A stretch of DNA of 64,000 bases, from NCBI RefSeq assembly GCF_000426545.1, contig NZ_AUFO01000001.1:372001-436000 (forward strand), read 5' to 3'. Origin of the DNA: Paenibacillus massiliensis subsp. panacisoli DSM 21345 (lineage in GTDB: Bacteria > Bacillota > Bacilli > Paenibacillales > Paenibacillaceae). Position numbers and translations under genes: made by a program. Below, piece after piece: positions 7,659-17,014 of the stretch. The notes under the pieces are model-generated. The model saw only the letters and a list, made by a program, of their open reading frames with translations, was not told where the DNA came from and searched no databases. How positions within the stretch are numbered: position 1 is the first letter of the stretch; each line of letters begins with the position of its first letter.

Positions 7659-10457
7659 ATGAATCATACGGGGTGGCATCAGTTAGATGTCGGGGAGTTA
7701 CAAGAGCAGCTTCAAGTGGATCTGAAGAGTGGAATACAGCATGAAGAAGCAGCGCTCAGAAGGAAGGAAGTGGGCTGGAACGAACTCAGCGAGGGCAAGA
7801 AAATCTCGCCGATTACTCTGCTGCTGAATCAGTTCAAGGATTTTATGGTATTGGTGCTGATGGGGGCCACCATTATCTCGGGCCTGCTGGGTGAATATCT
7901 GGATGCAATTACGATTATCGCTATTATTGTGCTAAATGGACTACTCGGCTTCGTACAGGAGTTCAGAGCAGAGCGATCCTTGAGAGCATTGAAGCAGCTG
8001 TCCGCCCCATCTGCGAAGGTGCTGCGGGAGGGACAGGTGCATCATGTTCCTGCCAGGGAGCTGGTGCCGGGTGATATTATCCTTTTGGAAAGTGGTGACC
8101 GAGTTCCTGCTGACGTGCGTCTGCTGGAGACGAACAGCTTTGATGTAGAGGAGTCTGCATTGACCGGGGAATCGGTGCCTGCAAGCAAGAGCAGTCAGCT
8201 AATTGCTGCAGAGGAGGTTCCACTTGGGGACCTGAAGAACATAAGCTTCATGGGAACGATGGTGACGCGAGGTACAGCCAAAGGGGTCGTAATTCGTACG
8301 GGCATGTCTACGGAGATGGGGAAGATCGCTGATCTAATCCAAAATACGGAGGCACAGGAGACACCACTTCAGCACAGGCTGGAGCAGCTCGGTAAAATCC
8401 TTATTGGTGTCGCTCTCGCTCTTACCGTAGTCGTGGTAGTAGCCGGGATTCTGCATGGACAGCCTGCCATTGGCATGTTCCTGGCCGGAGTGAGTCTGGC
8501 AGTAGCAGCGATTCCGGAGGGACTTCCGGCGATCGTCACCATTGCCCTTGCACTGGGAGTCCAGCGCATGATCAAGCGCAAGGCGATTGTGCGCAAGCTT
8601 CCTTCAGTAGAGACACTAGGATGCGCCTCGATCATCTGTTCAGATAAAACAGGCACGCTTACTCAAAATAAAATGACGGTGACCAAGCTATGGCTTGGCG
8701 GGAACCCGCTTACGGTAAGCGGTGAAGGCTACGATCCTGCCGGTCAAATTATGCGCGAGGACAGACCTGTGCACCTGCAGCGTGAGCCTGCCCTACAGTT
8801 CCTGCTGAAAGGAGCAGCCTTATGTAACAATGCCGAGATTGTTCAGGTGCCTTTGGATTCCCCACGTGGTAAGAAAAAGGACAAGGAGCAGGATTCGCTA
8901 GTCTGGGATCTGAAGGGAGACCCTACAGAGGGAGCGCTCATTACGGTTGCTGCCAAAGGGGGCATCACCCGTTCCTCGCTTGAGGAATCCTTCAGCCGGG
9001 AGCAGGAATTCCCCTTCGATTCTGAGCGCAAGCGGATGTCTGTACTGGTTCGCGATGAGGGGGGGAGCCGTTCCTTGTATTGTAAGGGAGCTCCTGATGT
9101 GCTGCTGGAGCGCTGCTCCTATATTTTATGGAATGGACAGAAGACTCCTCTTACGGGGACCTTGCGCTCCAAGGTGATGAAGGCAAATGAAGAGATGGCA
9201 TCGCAGGCACTGCGTGTCCTTGGCATTGCTTATCGGGATGTAAGATTGCAGGAGCAGCTTGCGGATGCGGAGGAAGCGGAGACACAGCTCATCTTCGTGG
9301 GTCTGACAGGTATGATTGATCCTCCGCGCCGTGAGGCTAGAGATGCTATAGCGAAGTGTAAGCGTGCAGGCATTCGTACGGTCATGATCACTGGAGATCA
9401 CGGGACGACGGCACATGCCATTGCGCAGCAGCTTGGTATTATGGGACGTTCTTCGCAGGTGCTGACAGGGCACCAGCTGAGCGGCATGAGTGATGATGAG
9501 TTGGATAAGGCCGTGGATCAGGTGTCTGTCTATGCAAGGGTATCTCCTGAGCACAAGCTCAGAATTGTCAAGTCGCTGCAGCGCAATAATCATATTGTCG
9601 CCATGACCGGTGATGGTGTGAATGACGCACCAGCCATCAAGGCTGCTGATATCGGAATTGCGATGGGTGTGACCGGAACGGATGTGACAAAAGAGGCGGC
9701 ATCACTGGTGCTGTCGGACGATAATTTCTCCACCATCGTTGCAGCCATTGAGGAAGGGCGCAATATATATGAGAATATCCGCAAATTCATTCGTTACTTG
9801 CTTGCTTCCAATGTAGGAGAGATTCTGACGATGTTTTTCGCGGTGATGGCGGGACTGCCGTTGCCGTTGCTACCCATCCAGATTCTGTGGGTCAATCTCG
9901 TGACGGATGGCTTGCCTGCAATGGCGTTGGGCGTGGATCAGCCGGAGAAGGATTTGATGGAGCACAAGCCGAGAGGGGCCAAGGAGAATATCTTTGCACG
10001 CCGACTGGGGTGGAAAATTATCAGTCGCGGGTTGCTCATCGGCTTGTGTACGCTCGGTGCATTCTGGGTAACTCTTCGAATTGCTCCCGAGAACCCGGCA
10101 CAGCTTGCTCTTGCCCAGTCCGTGGCATTTGCTACACTAGTACTCGCACAGTTGATTCATGTCTTTGACTGCCGAAGCTCCCGCTCGATCTTTCATCGGA
10201 ATCCGTTCCAAAATAAATATCTCGTGCTGGCTGTCCTGTCATCCATCGTGCTGATGCTCATTGTAATGTACACCGAGTCATTGCAGCCGATCTTCAAAAC
10301 GGTTCCGCTTGGCTTGAGAGAATGGGCACTGTGTATCGTAGCTGCAGGGATTCCTACCTTCCTTATGGGCATAGGAAGTGTCTGGGGTGGACGACGCAAT
10401 CAAAGAATGCGTAGTGCCGGCGGTTATGCGGGACGCGATCTGCGAACTCCGATCTAA
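7659..10457 (+). CDS. yloB: Calcium-type P-type ATPase (YloB-like, SERCA-type P2A)
   Basis: A 932-aa cation-transporting ATPase. Domains in order: N-terminal cation-ATPase segment (about 5-75), membrane pair, actuator domain with 'TGES' near residue 170, M4 with 'AAIPEGLPAIV', phosphorylation site 'CSDKTGTLTQNK', a nucleotide-binding domain, hinge 'TGDGVNDAPAIKAADIGIAMG', and six C-terminal membrane segments including 'LWVNLVTDGLPAMALG'. M4 PEGLP and M6 N..D are the Ca2+-site residues of P2A pumps. B. subtilis YloB is a sporulation-associated Ca2+ pump. The ATG at 7659 follows GGGAGGG and AGGAG. If the leader is a Mn2+ riboswitch, manganese export is an alternative role. Confidence 0.9.
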   Translation: MNHTGWHQLDVGELQEQLQVDLKSGIQHEEAALRRKEVGWNELSEGKKISPITLLLNQFKDFMVLVLMGATIISGLLGEYLDAITIIAIIVLNGLLGFVQEFRAERSLRALKQLSAPSAKVLREGQVHHVPARELVPGDIILLESGDRVPADVRLLETNSFDVEESALTGESVPASKSSQLIAAEEVPLGDLKNISFMGTMVTRGTAKGVVIRTGMSTEMGKIADLIQNTEAQETPLQHRLEQLGKILIGVALALTVVVVVAGILHGQPAIGMFLAGVSLAVAAIPEGLPAIVTIALALGVQRMIKRKAIVRKLPSVETLGCASIICSDKTGTLTQNKMTVTKLWLGGNPLTVSGEGYDPAGQIMREDRPVHLQREPALQFLLKGAALCNNAEIVQVPLDSPRGKKKDKEQDSLVWDLKGDPTEGALITVAAKGGITRSSLEESFSREQEFPFDSERKRMSVLVRDEGGSRSLYCKGAPDVLLERCSYILWNGQKTPLTGTLRSKVMKANEEMASQALRVLGIAYRDVRLQEQLADAEEAETQLIFVGLTGMIDPPRREARDAIAKCKRAGIRTVMITGDHGTTAHAIAQQLGIMGRSSQVLTGHQLSGMSDDELDKAVDQVSVYARVSPEHKLRIVKSLQRNNHIVAMTGDGVNDAPAIKAADIGIAMGVTGTDVTKEAASLVLSDDNFSTIVAAIEEGRNIYENIRKFIRYLLASNVGEILTMFFAVMAGLPLPLLPIQILWVNLVTDGLPAMALGVDQPEKDLMEHKPRGAKENIFARRLGWKIISRGLLIGLCTLGAFWVTLRIAPENPAQLALAQSVAFATLVLAQLIHVFDCRSSRSIFHRNPFQNKYLVLAVLSSIVLMLIVMYTESLQPIFKTVPLGLREWALCIVAAGIPTFLMGIGSVWGGRRNQRMRSAGGYAGRDLRTPI

Positions 10458-10489
10458 GCTAGCCGTTATAATATCGCATCATATATGGG

Positions 10490-10520
10490 ATACGCCATGG
10501 GCCGACAGCTCATGGCGTAT
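10490..10520 (+). other. Hairpin downstream of the P-type ATPase
   Basis: Perfect 10-bp stem ATACGCCATG/CATGGCGTAT with an 11-nt loop, 33 nt after the ATPase stop. There is no T-run, so it may be an RNA 3'-end stabiliser rather than an intrinsic terminator. Confidence 0.5.
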
Positions 10521-10715
10521 TGGTCTAGAGTCCAGTGGTATAGGACATGATGTAAAATAAGTGAATAGCAAATAGTAGACACCAAAAAGCAGAAAGCAGC
10601 AGACAGTTCCCCACACCTTACTATCGTGTTATGATAGCGATATATATACGATGGGGATTTGTTCTTCCATCCGTACTTAAAGTCGGACAGCACCGTTGTG
10701 AAGGAGTGGAAGAAA

Positions 10716-11546
10716 GTGAATTTTACAAAAATGCATGGCTTAGGAAATGATTTTATAGTGATCTATGGAGAGCAGGAGCTTCCTGAGCACGCAGCAGAGC
10801 TGGCTCAACATTTGTGCCATCGCCATTTTGGGATCGGAGCGGATGGTATTGTATATATACTGCCCTCCGAGCAAGCGGACTTCAGGATGCGTATCATTAA
10901 TTCCGATGGGTCAGAGGCGGAGCAATGCGGCAATGCCATACGCTGTGTGGCGAAGTACGTGTACGATCAAGGCCATACCGAGAAGCAAGAGCTTACGGTA
11001 GAGACGCGCGGAGCAGGAGTCCAGCATGTCAAGCTTACTGTTGTGGACGGGCAGGTGGATCAGGTTCGTGTAGACATGGGGGCTCCTGTCTTCCACGGAT
11101 TAAGCATCCCGATGACCCTGGATATGGAGCAGATCAAAAATGAGCCCGTCGAGGTAGAGGGGCATACCTTTCATATTACAGGGGTATCCATGGGGAACCC
11201 GCATGCGGTGATTTTTGTGGAGGATGCTCCAGACTTTGATCTGCATCGCTGGGGGCCGCTGCTGGAGTCCCATGAGCTGTTCCCGAATCGGACCAATGTG
11301 GAATTCGTCACCGTACGAGATCGTTCTCATCTGGATATGCGGGTATGGGAGCGTGGTGCAGGGCCCACACTGGCTTGCGGTACAGGAGCGTGTGCGACAT
11401 TGGTAGCTGCCGTAATGAATGGTTATGCTGATCGGGAAGCACTGGTCAGTCTGGCTGGTGGCGATCTGCATATTGAATGGAGTACGGACAACGATCGTGT
11501 ATATATGACGGGCCCAGCTGCCATTGTATATCATGGGAATATATAA
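10716..11546 (+). CDS. dapF: Diaminopimelate epimerase
   Basis: DapF interconverts LL- and meso-diaminopimelate in the lysine and peptidoglycan pathway. The protein is 276 aa with both active-site cysteines of the two mirror halves: 'EQCGNAIRCVAKY' and 'LACGTGACATLVAA'. The N-terminal 'FTKMHGLGNDFIVI' is diagnostic. I place the start at GTG 10716, because AAGGAG lies 9 nt upstream and the protein then starts as the family does; the frame stays open back to 10659. Its position between the ATPase and a secreted protein is not the B. subtilis arrangement, so it seems inserted into the ylo-type cluster. Confidence 0.94.
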   Translation: MNFTKMHGLGNDFIVIYGEQELPEHAAELAQHLCHRHFGIGADGIVYILPSEQADFRMRIINSDGSEAEQCGNAIRCVAKYVYDQGHTEKQELTVETRGAGVQHVKLTVVDGQVDQVRVDMGAPVFHGLSIPMTLDMEQIKNEPVEVEGHTFHITGVSMGNPHAVIFVEDAPDFDLHRWGPLLESHELFPNRTNVEFVTVRDRSHLDMRVWERGAGPTLACGTGACATLVAAVMNGYADREALVSLAGGDLHIEWSTDNDRVYMTGPAAIVYHGNI

Positions 11547-11568
11547 CAGATAATAGCAGTATAAAGGC

Positions 11569-11598
11569 AAAAGGAGGCTGAATCGGCCTTCTTTTCTT
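11569..11598 (+). terminator. Terminator after dapF
   Basis: Stem AAAAGGAGGC/GCCTTCTTTT (one G-T pair) with a 7-nt loop, followed by TCTT, 22 nt after the dapF stop. Confidence 0.7.
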
Positions 11599-11721
11599 GT
11601 AGTCTTCGAAGAATTCCGGGCAACATTTTGTTCAGTTGTTTCGTACATAGATTTAGTGGGTGAAAAAATTAAGTAGATTCAAGGGTATATCCTTGGGTCA
11701 TTCAGCAAGGGAGGTCATGAG

Positions 11722-12750
11722 ATGGGCAAACGGACATGGGTTACAGCATCCCTGGCTGCAATTATGCTGCTGGCGGCGGTGCCTGGTCAGGTAACTGAAA
11801 GCGTTGTGCAGGCATCCGAGGTTGGTGATAGCGGAACGGAGAAAAAGCTGGGTTCCTTGACGACTACGGTCACGAATAGCCTGAAGAAAGCTGTGGCAGA
11901 GCTGACGGACGAGCCTTTTACCTTTGATAGTGTCTCGGATATGGGATCAACGTGGCTGGTTGAAGGGCAACTGAATAATGAAACAGCTATGCTTCAGGTT
12001 GAATATAGCAAGATCAAGAATCGGGTAGAGTCCACGATTATCAGATATAAGATCTCGACAATGGATAAGGTGCTGGATGCCTCGCTAAGACAAAAGGTGA
12101 AGAGCAGCGCCCATGACTTCAACCCTGCAGAGCCTTTGGAGTTCGAAGCCTTTTGGCGTGTGAAGTCACCTTATCAGGACAACAATCCGAAGGATTACTG
12201 GGTATTTTGGGGCTCAGGAGAGCGAGCCTCGTCGCTGTATGTAGATGTAGCTAGTGACAACAGAATTACAATGACGGCTGACTATCCTGTGAGCAAGGTG
12301 GCCAAGACGCTGTTAGATCGTGGAAAGCAGGCCGTTCAGGAGCTGAGCGGAAGCAAGGTGAACTTTCAGTATGCCACCAGATTCAGAGATGAGGGCGGCG
12401 GTAGCTCCTACTGGGTATTGAAGGATGCCAACGAGATTAACAGTGTCAGAATTGGCTCCAAGACAGGTAGACTTTATGAGGCAGCTACGTTTCAGGTGGA
12501 TTGGCAGAATGCCTCAGAGTTTGACAAGGTTTTTGCTGAAGCGAAATACACTCCGGCTAAGGCTATAACGAAAGCTTCACCAGCTGCGAAGAAGCTCTTC
12601 AATATGGATCTCTCGGGCTACAGTGTGAGTGTCAAGGCCAATGAGTATACATTTACACGCAAAGGACAAGCAACTCTCGTTGGTAAGATCAATAAGAAAG
12701 GCGTATTCTACGAGCTGGCTCTAAGCCCGGTGAATGGCAAGCTACAATAA
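11722..12750 (+). CDS. Secreted protein of unknown function (342 aa)
   Basis: The N-terminus is a typical signal peptide (basic MGKRTW, hydrophobic 'VTASLAAIMLLAAVPG', likely cut near VQASE). The mature part is Lys-rich with two repeated beta-type modules of about 100 residues, each starting with a helix and ending in short strands: near 45-145 'LKKAVAELTDEPFTFDSV..' and near 195-270 'AKTLLDRGKQAVQELSGSKVNF..'. The pattern 'SYWVLKDANEINSVRIGSKTGRLYEA' recalls PepSY-like folds, but I cannot assign a family. A GGGAGG ribosome-binding site precedes the ATG. It is separated from dapF by a terminator. Confidence 0.7.
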   Translation: MGKRTWVTASLAAIMLLAAVPGQVTESVVQASEVGDSGTEKKLGSLTTTVTNSLKKAVAELTDEPFTFDSVSDMGSTWLVEGQLNNETAMLQVEYSKIKNRVESTIIRYKISTMDKVLDASLRQKVKSSAHDFNPAEPLEFEAFWRVKSPYQDNNPKDYWVFWGSGERASSLYVDVASDNRITMTADYPVSKVAKTLLDRGKQAVQELSGSKVNFQYATRFRDEGGGSSYWVLKDANEINSVRIGSKTGRLYEAATFQVDWQNASEFDKVFAEAKYTPAKAITKASPAAKKLFNMDLSGYSVSVKANEYTFTRKGQATLVGKINKKGVFYELALSPVNGKLQ

Positions 12751-12835
12751 ATGAGTCACATACTCAGGCAGTCGATGAATTAGGCAATATTATAGGGGAC
12801 AACACAGTCAAGAGGACAGGGATATTTCGGACAAT

Positions 12836-12859
12836 ACCGAAGCGATCTCGGTCCTTTTT
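12836..12859 (+). terminator. Weak terminator after the secreted protein gene
   Basis: 5-bp stem ACCGA/TCGGT followed by CCTTTTTC. It is short, but placed between two genes of separate function. Confidence 0.4.
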
Positions 12860-12934
12860 CACTTCGATGTCTTATGTTTGCTGTCGGTTTGTGATACATT
12901 AGTATGAAACAACGTGACAGGGTGGAGTGAAGGC

Positions 12935-14833
12935 ATGAGAGGGGATTTGAGAACAGCTTGGAACCGCGGTGTGCTAGTTGGGGATGGGGCTATGGGAACC
13001 TACTTGTACCAGCTTGGTGTGCCGGTAGGCAGCTCCTGTGAGGAATTGAACATCAGCTCGCCAGAGGTTATAGCGGATGTTCATCGCCGCTATGTAGCAG
13101 CAGGTGCTCAGGTTCTGGAGAGCAACACCTTTTCAGCGAATCAATATAAGCTTGCCAGATATGGTCTGGAGAGCAGCGTAGTTGAGATTAACCGCGCAGG
13201 AATCCGATTGGCCCGCGAAGCGGCGGGACAGGAGAATTATGTGCTGGGCGCTGTAGGCTCAATTCGCGGCGCGAAGCGCCCCGATATCACGAATCAGGAG
13301 CTACAGTATAACTATGAGCAGCAGATCGAGGCCATGCTCGCCGAGGGTGTGGATGGACTGCTCATGGAGACATTCTACGAGCTTGAGGAAATGAGAATTG
13401 CACTTGCGAGCGCTCGTAAATATACCAATCTGCCAGTTGTGTGCCAATTCGGTGTAGATCAGATCGGCCGTACTACGGATGGCTACAGTATTCGTCAGGC
13501 TTTTTCCATCCTGAAGCAGGAGGGGGCTGATGTACTCGGCTTCAACTGTCATTCCGGACCCAAAGGTATCATGAGCGTTCTGGAGACGCTGGATGGACCA
13601 CTGGAAATTCCTATGTCGGTCTATCCAAATGCAGGGTTGGCAGATTATGTGGACGGACAATATATCTACGGTGCTACACCTGAATATATGGCAGAATGTG
13701 CAATAACATTTGCAGAGCAGGGTGCACGCATGATCGGAGGCTGCTGCGGAACGACACCTGATCATATTCACGCGGTGGCAGGCGCCCTTAAGAGCTACAC
13801 GGCTCCGCTGCTAGCAACAGAGCCGAAGCTGCTGACTATTACGGTGGATGAGCTCGCTCAGGTTGAGCCGGAATCGAACAAGGCTACAGATTCCGAGCAG
13901 GTCGTTCCCCCAGGGGGGCCTTCGCTTGTTGAGTTGGTGAAGGAACGCCATACCGTAATCGTAGAGCTTGATCCACCGAGAGATCTGGATATTCGCAAAT
14001 TCATGCTGGGAGCCAAGGCGCTGAAGGCAGTTGGAGTGGATGCTCTGACGATGGCAGATAACTCACTAGCTGTGACTCGAATGAGCAATATGGCGCTTGG
14101 TCAGCTTGTTCAGACGGAAGTAGGGGTACGCCCCCTGATCCACATCGCCTGTCGGGATCGTAACCTGATTGGTACGCAATCGCATATGATGGGCTTCGAT
14201 GCCTTAGGCATTGACCATGTGCTTGCCGTTACGGGTGACCCTGCGCGCTTCGGGGACCTTCCGGGTTCAAGCTCCGTATATGACATGACTTCCTTTGAGA
14301 TCATTCGTATGATCAAGCAGCTGAATGACGGCGTAGCCTTCTCGGGTAATCCTCTTAAGCAAAAGGCCAAGTTTGTGGTCGGAGCAGCCTTTAATCCGAA
14401 CGTAAAGCATTTGAACAAGGCTGTACAGCGTCTTGAGAAGAAAATAACTGCAGGTGCGGATTACATTATGACACAGCCTGTCTATGACAGAGAGCTGATC
14501 GTCCAGATCAAAGAGGAGACGAAGCATCTGGAGGTGCCGATCTTCCTTGGCATTATGCCGCTCGCTAGCGGAAGGAATGCTGAATACTTGCACAATGAGG
14601 TGCCTGGCATTCAATTGTCCGAGGAGGTCCGCCAGCGTATGTCGGGACTGGAGGGCAGCGAGGGGAGGGCGATGGGAGTTCAGATCGCCAAGGAGCTGCT
14701 GGACACCGCCCTGGAGCACTTTAACGGCATTTACTTCATGACGCCATTTATGTTCTATGAAATGACTGCTGAGCTGACTGACTATGTATGGCAAAAAACA
14801 GGTGCCCGTCCGGCCCCCTTGTCTCGTCCATAA
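12935..14833 (+). CDS. Bifunctional homocysteine S-methyltransferase / methylenetetrahydrofolate reductase (YitJ-like)
   Basis: A two-domain enzyme of one-carbon and methionine metabolism. Residues about 1-290 form a homocysteine methyltransferase barrel ('GDGAMGTYLYQLG') with zinc ligands 'FNCHSGP' and 'GGCCGTTPDHI'. After a linker of about 50 residues, the rest is a FAD-dependent MTHFR barrel ('VIVELDPPRDLD', 'VTGDPARFGD', 'ADYIMTQPVYD'). Same-chain fusion as B. subtilis YitJ. ATG 12935 is chosen because GGTGGAG lies 7-8 nt upstream; GTG 12914 is in frame but lacks a site. No S-box riboswitch is recognisable upstream, unlike many yitJ genes. Confidence 0.92.
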   Translation: MRGDLRTAWNRGVLVGDGAMGTYLYQLGVPVGSSCEELNISSPEVIADVHRRYVAAGAQVLESNTFSANQYKLARYGLESSVVEINRAGIRLAREAAGQENYVLGAVGSIRGAKRPDITNQELQYNYEQQIEAMLAEGVDGLLMETFYELEEMRIALASARKYTNLPVVCQFGVDQIGRTTDGYSIRQAFSILKQEGADVLGFNCHSGPKGIMSVLETLDGPLEIPMSVYPNAGLADYVDGQYIYGATPEYMAECAITFAEQGARMIGGCCGTTPDHIHAVAGALKSYTAPLLATEPKLLTITVDELAQVEPESNKATDSEQVVPPGGPSLVELVKERHTVIVELDPPRDLDIRKFMLGAKALKAVGVDALTMADNSLAVTRMSNMALGQLVQTEVGVRPLIHIACRDRNLIGTQSHMMGFDALGIDHVLAVTGDPARFGDLPGSSSVYDMTSFEIIRMIKQLNDGVAFSGNPLKQKAKFVVGAAFNPNVKHLNKAVQRLEKKITAGADYIMTQPVYDRELIVQIKEETKHLEVPIFLGIMPLASGRNAEYLHNEVPGIQLSEEVRQRMSGLEGSEGRAMGVQIAKELLDTALEHFNGIYFMTPFMFYEMTAELTDYVWQKTGARPAPLSRP

Positions 14834-14868
14834 TAATCAATTACAATAGAATAATGGATGTGATGCCG

Positions 14869-15759
14869 ATGTCATTAAGTATGACCGGATACGGTCAAGC
14901 CGTCCTCAATTATGGAGGCTACAAGGTACGCTTCGAGGTCAAATCCGTCAATCATCGCTATTGCGAGGTGTCGTTGCGGATTCCGAAGGAATGGACCCGG
15001 TTTGAAGACGGCTTGAGAAAAGAGGTTCAACAGCACGTCAAGCGCGGAAGAATCGATGTATTCATTCAGCGCGAGCGGGAGGAGGAACAGACACGACCTG
15101 TTCGACTGAACCACGTGGCTGTTGAGGCCTATCTTCAGGCTTCCAGAGAGCTGGCCAGCCGATACGGCATGGAAGGGCAGCTCGGTATCAGCGATCTGTT
15201 GGCTCTGCCGGATATATTCACTTCTGCTGAAGGTCAGGAGGCAGAGCAGGATGATGCAGCCTGGAGCCAACTTCTGCTCGAGGGTCTCAGAGAGGCTTGT
15301 CTCGGGCTGGTGGCGATGCGACGCAGGGAAGGCGAGTATCTGGTACGTGACCTACAGTCCCGTATTGCTCGTCTGGAGGGACTGCATGCCGAGATTGCCG
15401 AGCTGTCGCCGACGGTGGTGACGGACTATAGGATCAAGCTGCGGCAGAGGCTTGCAGAGCTGCAGGATAGTTCCTTTTCGCTGGATGAGCACAGACTAGG
15501 CATGGAGATTGCGTTATTTGCCGATCGCTGTAACATTGATGAAGAGCTGACCCGGCTGCAAAGCCATTTTGGTCAATGCAAGGGACTTCTGTCATCGGAC
15601 GAGCCCGCTGGCCGTAAATTGGATTTCTTAATTCAAGAAATGAACAGGGAAGTGAACACCATCGGGTCCAAGGCGAATCATCTGGAATTGGTCACCCGGG
15701 TTGTGGAATTAAAGGCGGAGCTTGAGAAGATTCGTGAACAAGCTGCGAATATTGAGTAG
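14869..15759 (+). CDS. yicC: YicC family endoribonuclease (YloC)
   Basis: A 296-aa YicC/YloC protein. E. coli YicC is an RNase that cleaves small RNAs. The conserved N-terminal 'SMTGYGQA' and '[17 protein letters not shown]' are present, as is the C-terminal DUF1732 part ('[21 protein letters not shown]..'), which carries the conserved acidic and Asn residues. The frame is open back to 14788, but the family starts at [12 protein letters not shown] 14869 (or 14863) has only a weak site (GGATGTGA). It stands before remA, gmk and rpoZ, the exact B. subtilis order. Confidence 0.93.
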   Translation: MSLSMTGYGQAVLNYGGYKVRFEVKSVNHRYCEVSLRIPKEWTRFEDGLRKEVQQHVKRGRIDVFIQREREEEQTRPVRLNHVAVEAYLQASRELASRYGMEGQLGISDLLALPDIFTSAEGQEAEQDDAAWSQLLLEGLREACLGLVAMRRREGEYLVRDLQSRIARLEGLHAEIAELSPTVVTDYRIKLRQRLAELQDSSFSLDEHRLGMEIALFADRCNIDEELTRLQSHFGQCKGLLSSDEPAGRKLDFLIQEMNREVNTIGSKANHLELVTRVVELKAELEKIREQAANIE

Positions 15760-15812
15760 CTTCCTGCAGGCTTGTCGGCTACAGTCACTTGTATAGGGGG
15801 AAAATCCGGATT

Positions 15813-16073
15813 ATGGCTATTAAATTGATCAATATCGGCTTTGGTAACATTGTGTCGGCTAATCGCATCATCTCGATCGTAAGCCCGGAATCGGCGCCGA
15901 TCAAGCGCATTATCCAGGAGGCCAGAGATCGGCATATGCTGATTGATGCGACTTATGGACGTCGTACCAGAGCGGTAATTATTACAGACAGTGACCATGT
16001 CATTTTGTCTGCGGTGCAGCCGGAGACGGTTGCCCATCGTTTATCCACCAAAGATGATGACAATGATGAATAA
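15813..16073 (+). CDS. remA: RemA, DNA-binding regulator of matrix and osmolyte genes (DUF370)
   Basis: 86 aa and almost superimposable on B. subtilis RemA ('[29 protein letters not shown]' and '[30 protein letters not shown]'). RemA forms octameric rings that bind clustered GAAAA-type repeats to activate biofilm matrix and osmoprotection operons. The start is ATG 15813 with GGGGGAAA ahead; the open frame upstream to 15789 is not needed. gmk follows 13 nt later, so the two are co-transcribed. Confidence 0.95.
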   Translation: MAIKLINIGFGNIVSANRIISIVSPESAPIKRIIQEARDRHMLIDATYGRRTRAVIITDSDHVILSAVQPETVAHRLSTKDDDNDE

Positions 16074-16086
16074 AATGGAGTGTAAT

Positions 16087-16659
16087 ATGGCTAAGGGACT
16101 ATTGATTGTATTATCCGGCCCGTCAGGGGTTGGCAAAGGAACGGTAGGCAACGCACTTCGGAAGCGACTTCCGGAGCTGACGTATTCCGTATCGGCGACG
16201 ACTCGCTCGCCACGCTTGGGTGAGGAGGACGGAGTCAACTATTTCTTCAAGACCCGCGAAGAGTTCGAGTCCATGATCTTGAATGGTCAGTTGCTTGAGC
16301 ATGCTGAGTATGTTGGGAACTGTTATGGCACACCGCGTGCTTTCGTGGAAGAGACATTGAATCAGGGCAAGGATATCTTCTTGGAGATTGAAGTGCAGGG
16401 AGCCTTGCAGGTGAAGGAAAGCTTCCCTGAGGGGATATTTGTATTCCTGCTGCCACCATCGCTGGATGAGCTCAAGGACCGCATCCGTGGAAGAGGTACA
16501 GAGAACTCAGCGGTCATTGATCACCGCATGTCCGTAGCTGTGGATGAGATGAATCTGATCCGGCATTACGATTATGCTGTGGTAAATGACGAGATTGAAT
16601 TGGCCTGCAAGCGGATTGAATCCATTATCACTGCCGAGCATTGCAAAGTACGTCTGTAA
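16087..16659 (+). CDS. gmk: Guanylate kinase
   Basis: GMP kinase, 190 aa. The P-loop '[12 protein letters not shown]' is near residue 10, the GMP-binding '[19 protein letters not shown]' follows, and the lid contains 'RLRGRGTE'-like residues ('[12 protein letters not shown]'). The true start is ATG 16087 ([14 protein letters not shown]), with TGGAGTG about 6 nt upstream. The longer open frame back to 15991 only overlaps remA. Firmicute guanylate kinases are inhibited by (p)ppGpp, but that is family knowledge. Confidence 0.96.
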   Translation: MAKGLLIVLSGPSGVGKGTVGNALRKRLPELTYSVSATTRSPRLGEEDGVNYFFKTREEFESMILNGQLLEHAEYVGNCYGTPRAFVEETLNQGKDIFLEIEVQGALQVKESFPEGIFVFLLPPSLDELKDRIRGRGTENSAVIDHRMSVAVDEMNLIRHYDYAVVNDEIELACKRIESIITAEHCKVRL

Positions 16660-16720
16660 CAAGCTGTAGCAAGCTGCAAATAGCAGCAAAATACTTTTAA
16701 CCATGAAGAGGTGTACTATC

Positions 16721-16921
16721 ATGTTGTATCCGTCCATTGATGAAATGATGAATAAAGTTGACAGTAAATACTCACTGGTCGTAGCGGCTTCACGTCGTGC
16801 GCGTCTGCTGCGCGAGGGAGAGAAATCAGAGCTGAAGCAACCGAAATCCCACAAGTACGTGGGTGTGGCGCTTGAAGAGATCTACAATGATCATGTGCGG
16901 GTAGAGCGTACCGAGGACTAG
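16721..16921 (+). CDS. rpoZ: RNA polymerase omega subunit
   Basis: 66 aa. The conserved omega core 'YPSIDEMMNKVDSKYSLVVAASRRAR' is followed by the family's acidic tail, with 'KYVGVALEEIYNDHV' near the C-terminus. ATG 16721 has AGAGGTG 8 nt upstream; an in-frame ATG at 16703 is not preferred. It follows gmk in the conserved order. A hairpin and T-run lie 50 nt downstream, so part of the transcripts may stop before coaBC. Confidence 0.94.
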   Translation: MLYPSIDEMMNKVDSKYSLVVAASRRARLLREGEKSELKQPKSHKYVGVALEEIYNDHVRVERTED

Positions 16922-16970
16922 AAGGCTTTTAAATACAGATAAAGAAATCGGCGTTCAGCCTACTTTTTTG

Positions 16971-16996
16971 ACAACCGCAAGGTTGTTATTTTTTTC
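16971..16996 (+). terminator. Terminator between rpoZ and coaBC
   Basis: 6-bp stem ACAACC/GGTTGT with a GCAA tetraloop and TATTTTTTTC tail. It ends only 5 nt before the coaBC ribosome-binding site, so it may attenuate read-through into coaBC. Confidence 0.8.
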
Positions 16997-17014
16997 TGTC
17001 AGGGGGAATTGGTA

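Noticed and set aside
7553..7744. Plus-strand frame of 63 codons before the P-type ATPase
   Set aside because: Gly/Arg-rich translation of GC-rich hairpins; it overlaps the leader and the true gene start.
12751..12934. Possible S-box (SAM) riboswitch before the homocysteine methyltransferase gene
   Set aside because: No S-box core (AGAGGTGGAGGGACTGGCCC-like) or matching stems seen in this 184-nt gap.
15991..16086. Upstream extension of guanylate kinase
   Set aside because: Overlaps remA, translates to Arg/Cys/Met-rich junk and has no homologous counterpart; the start with a ribosome-binding site is at 16087.
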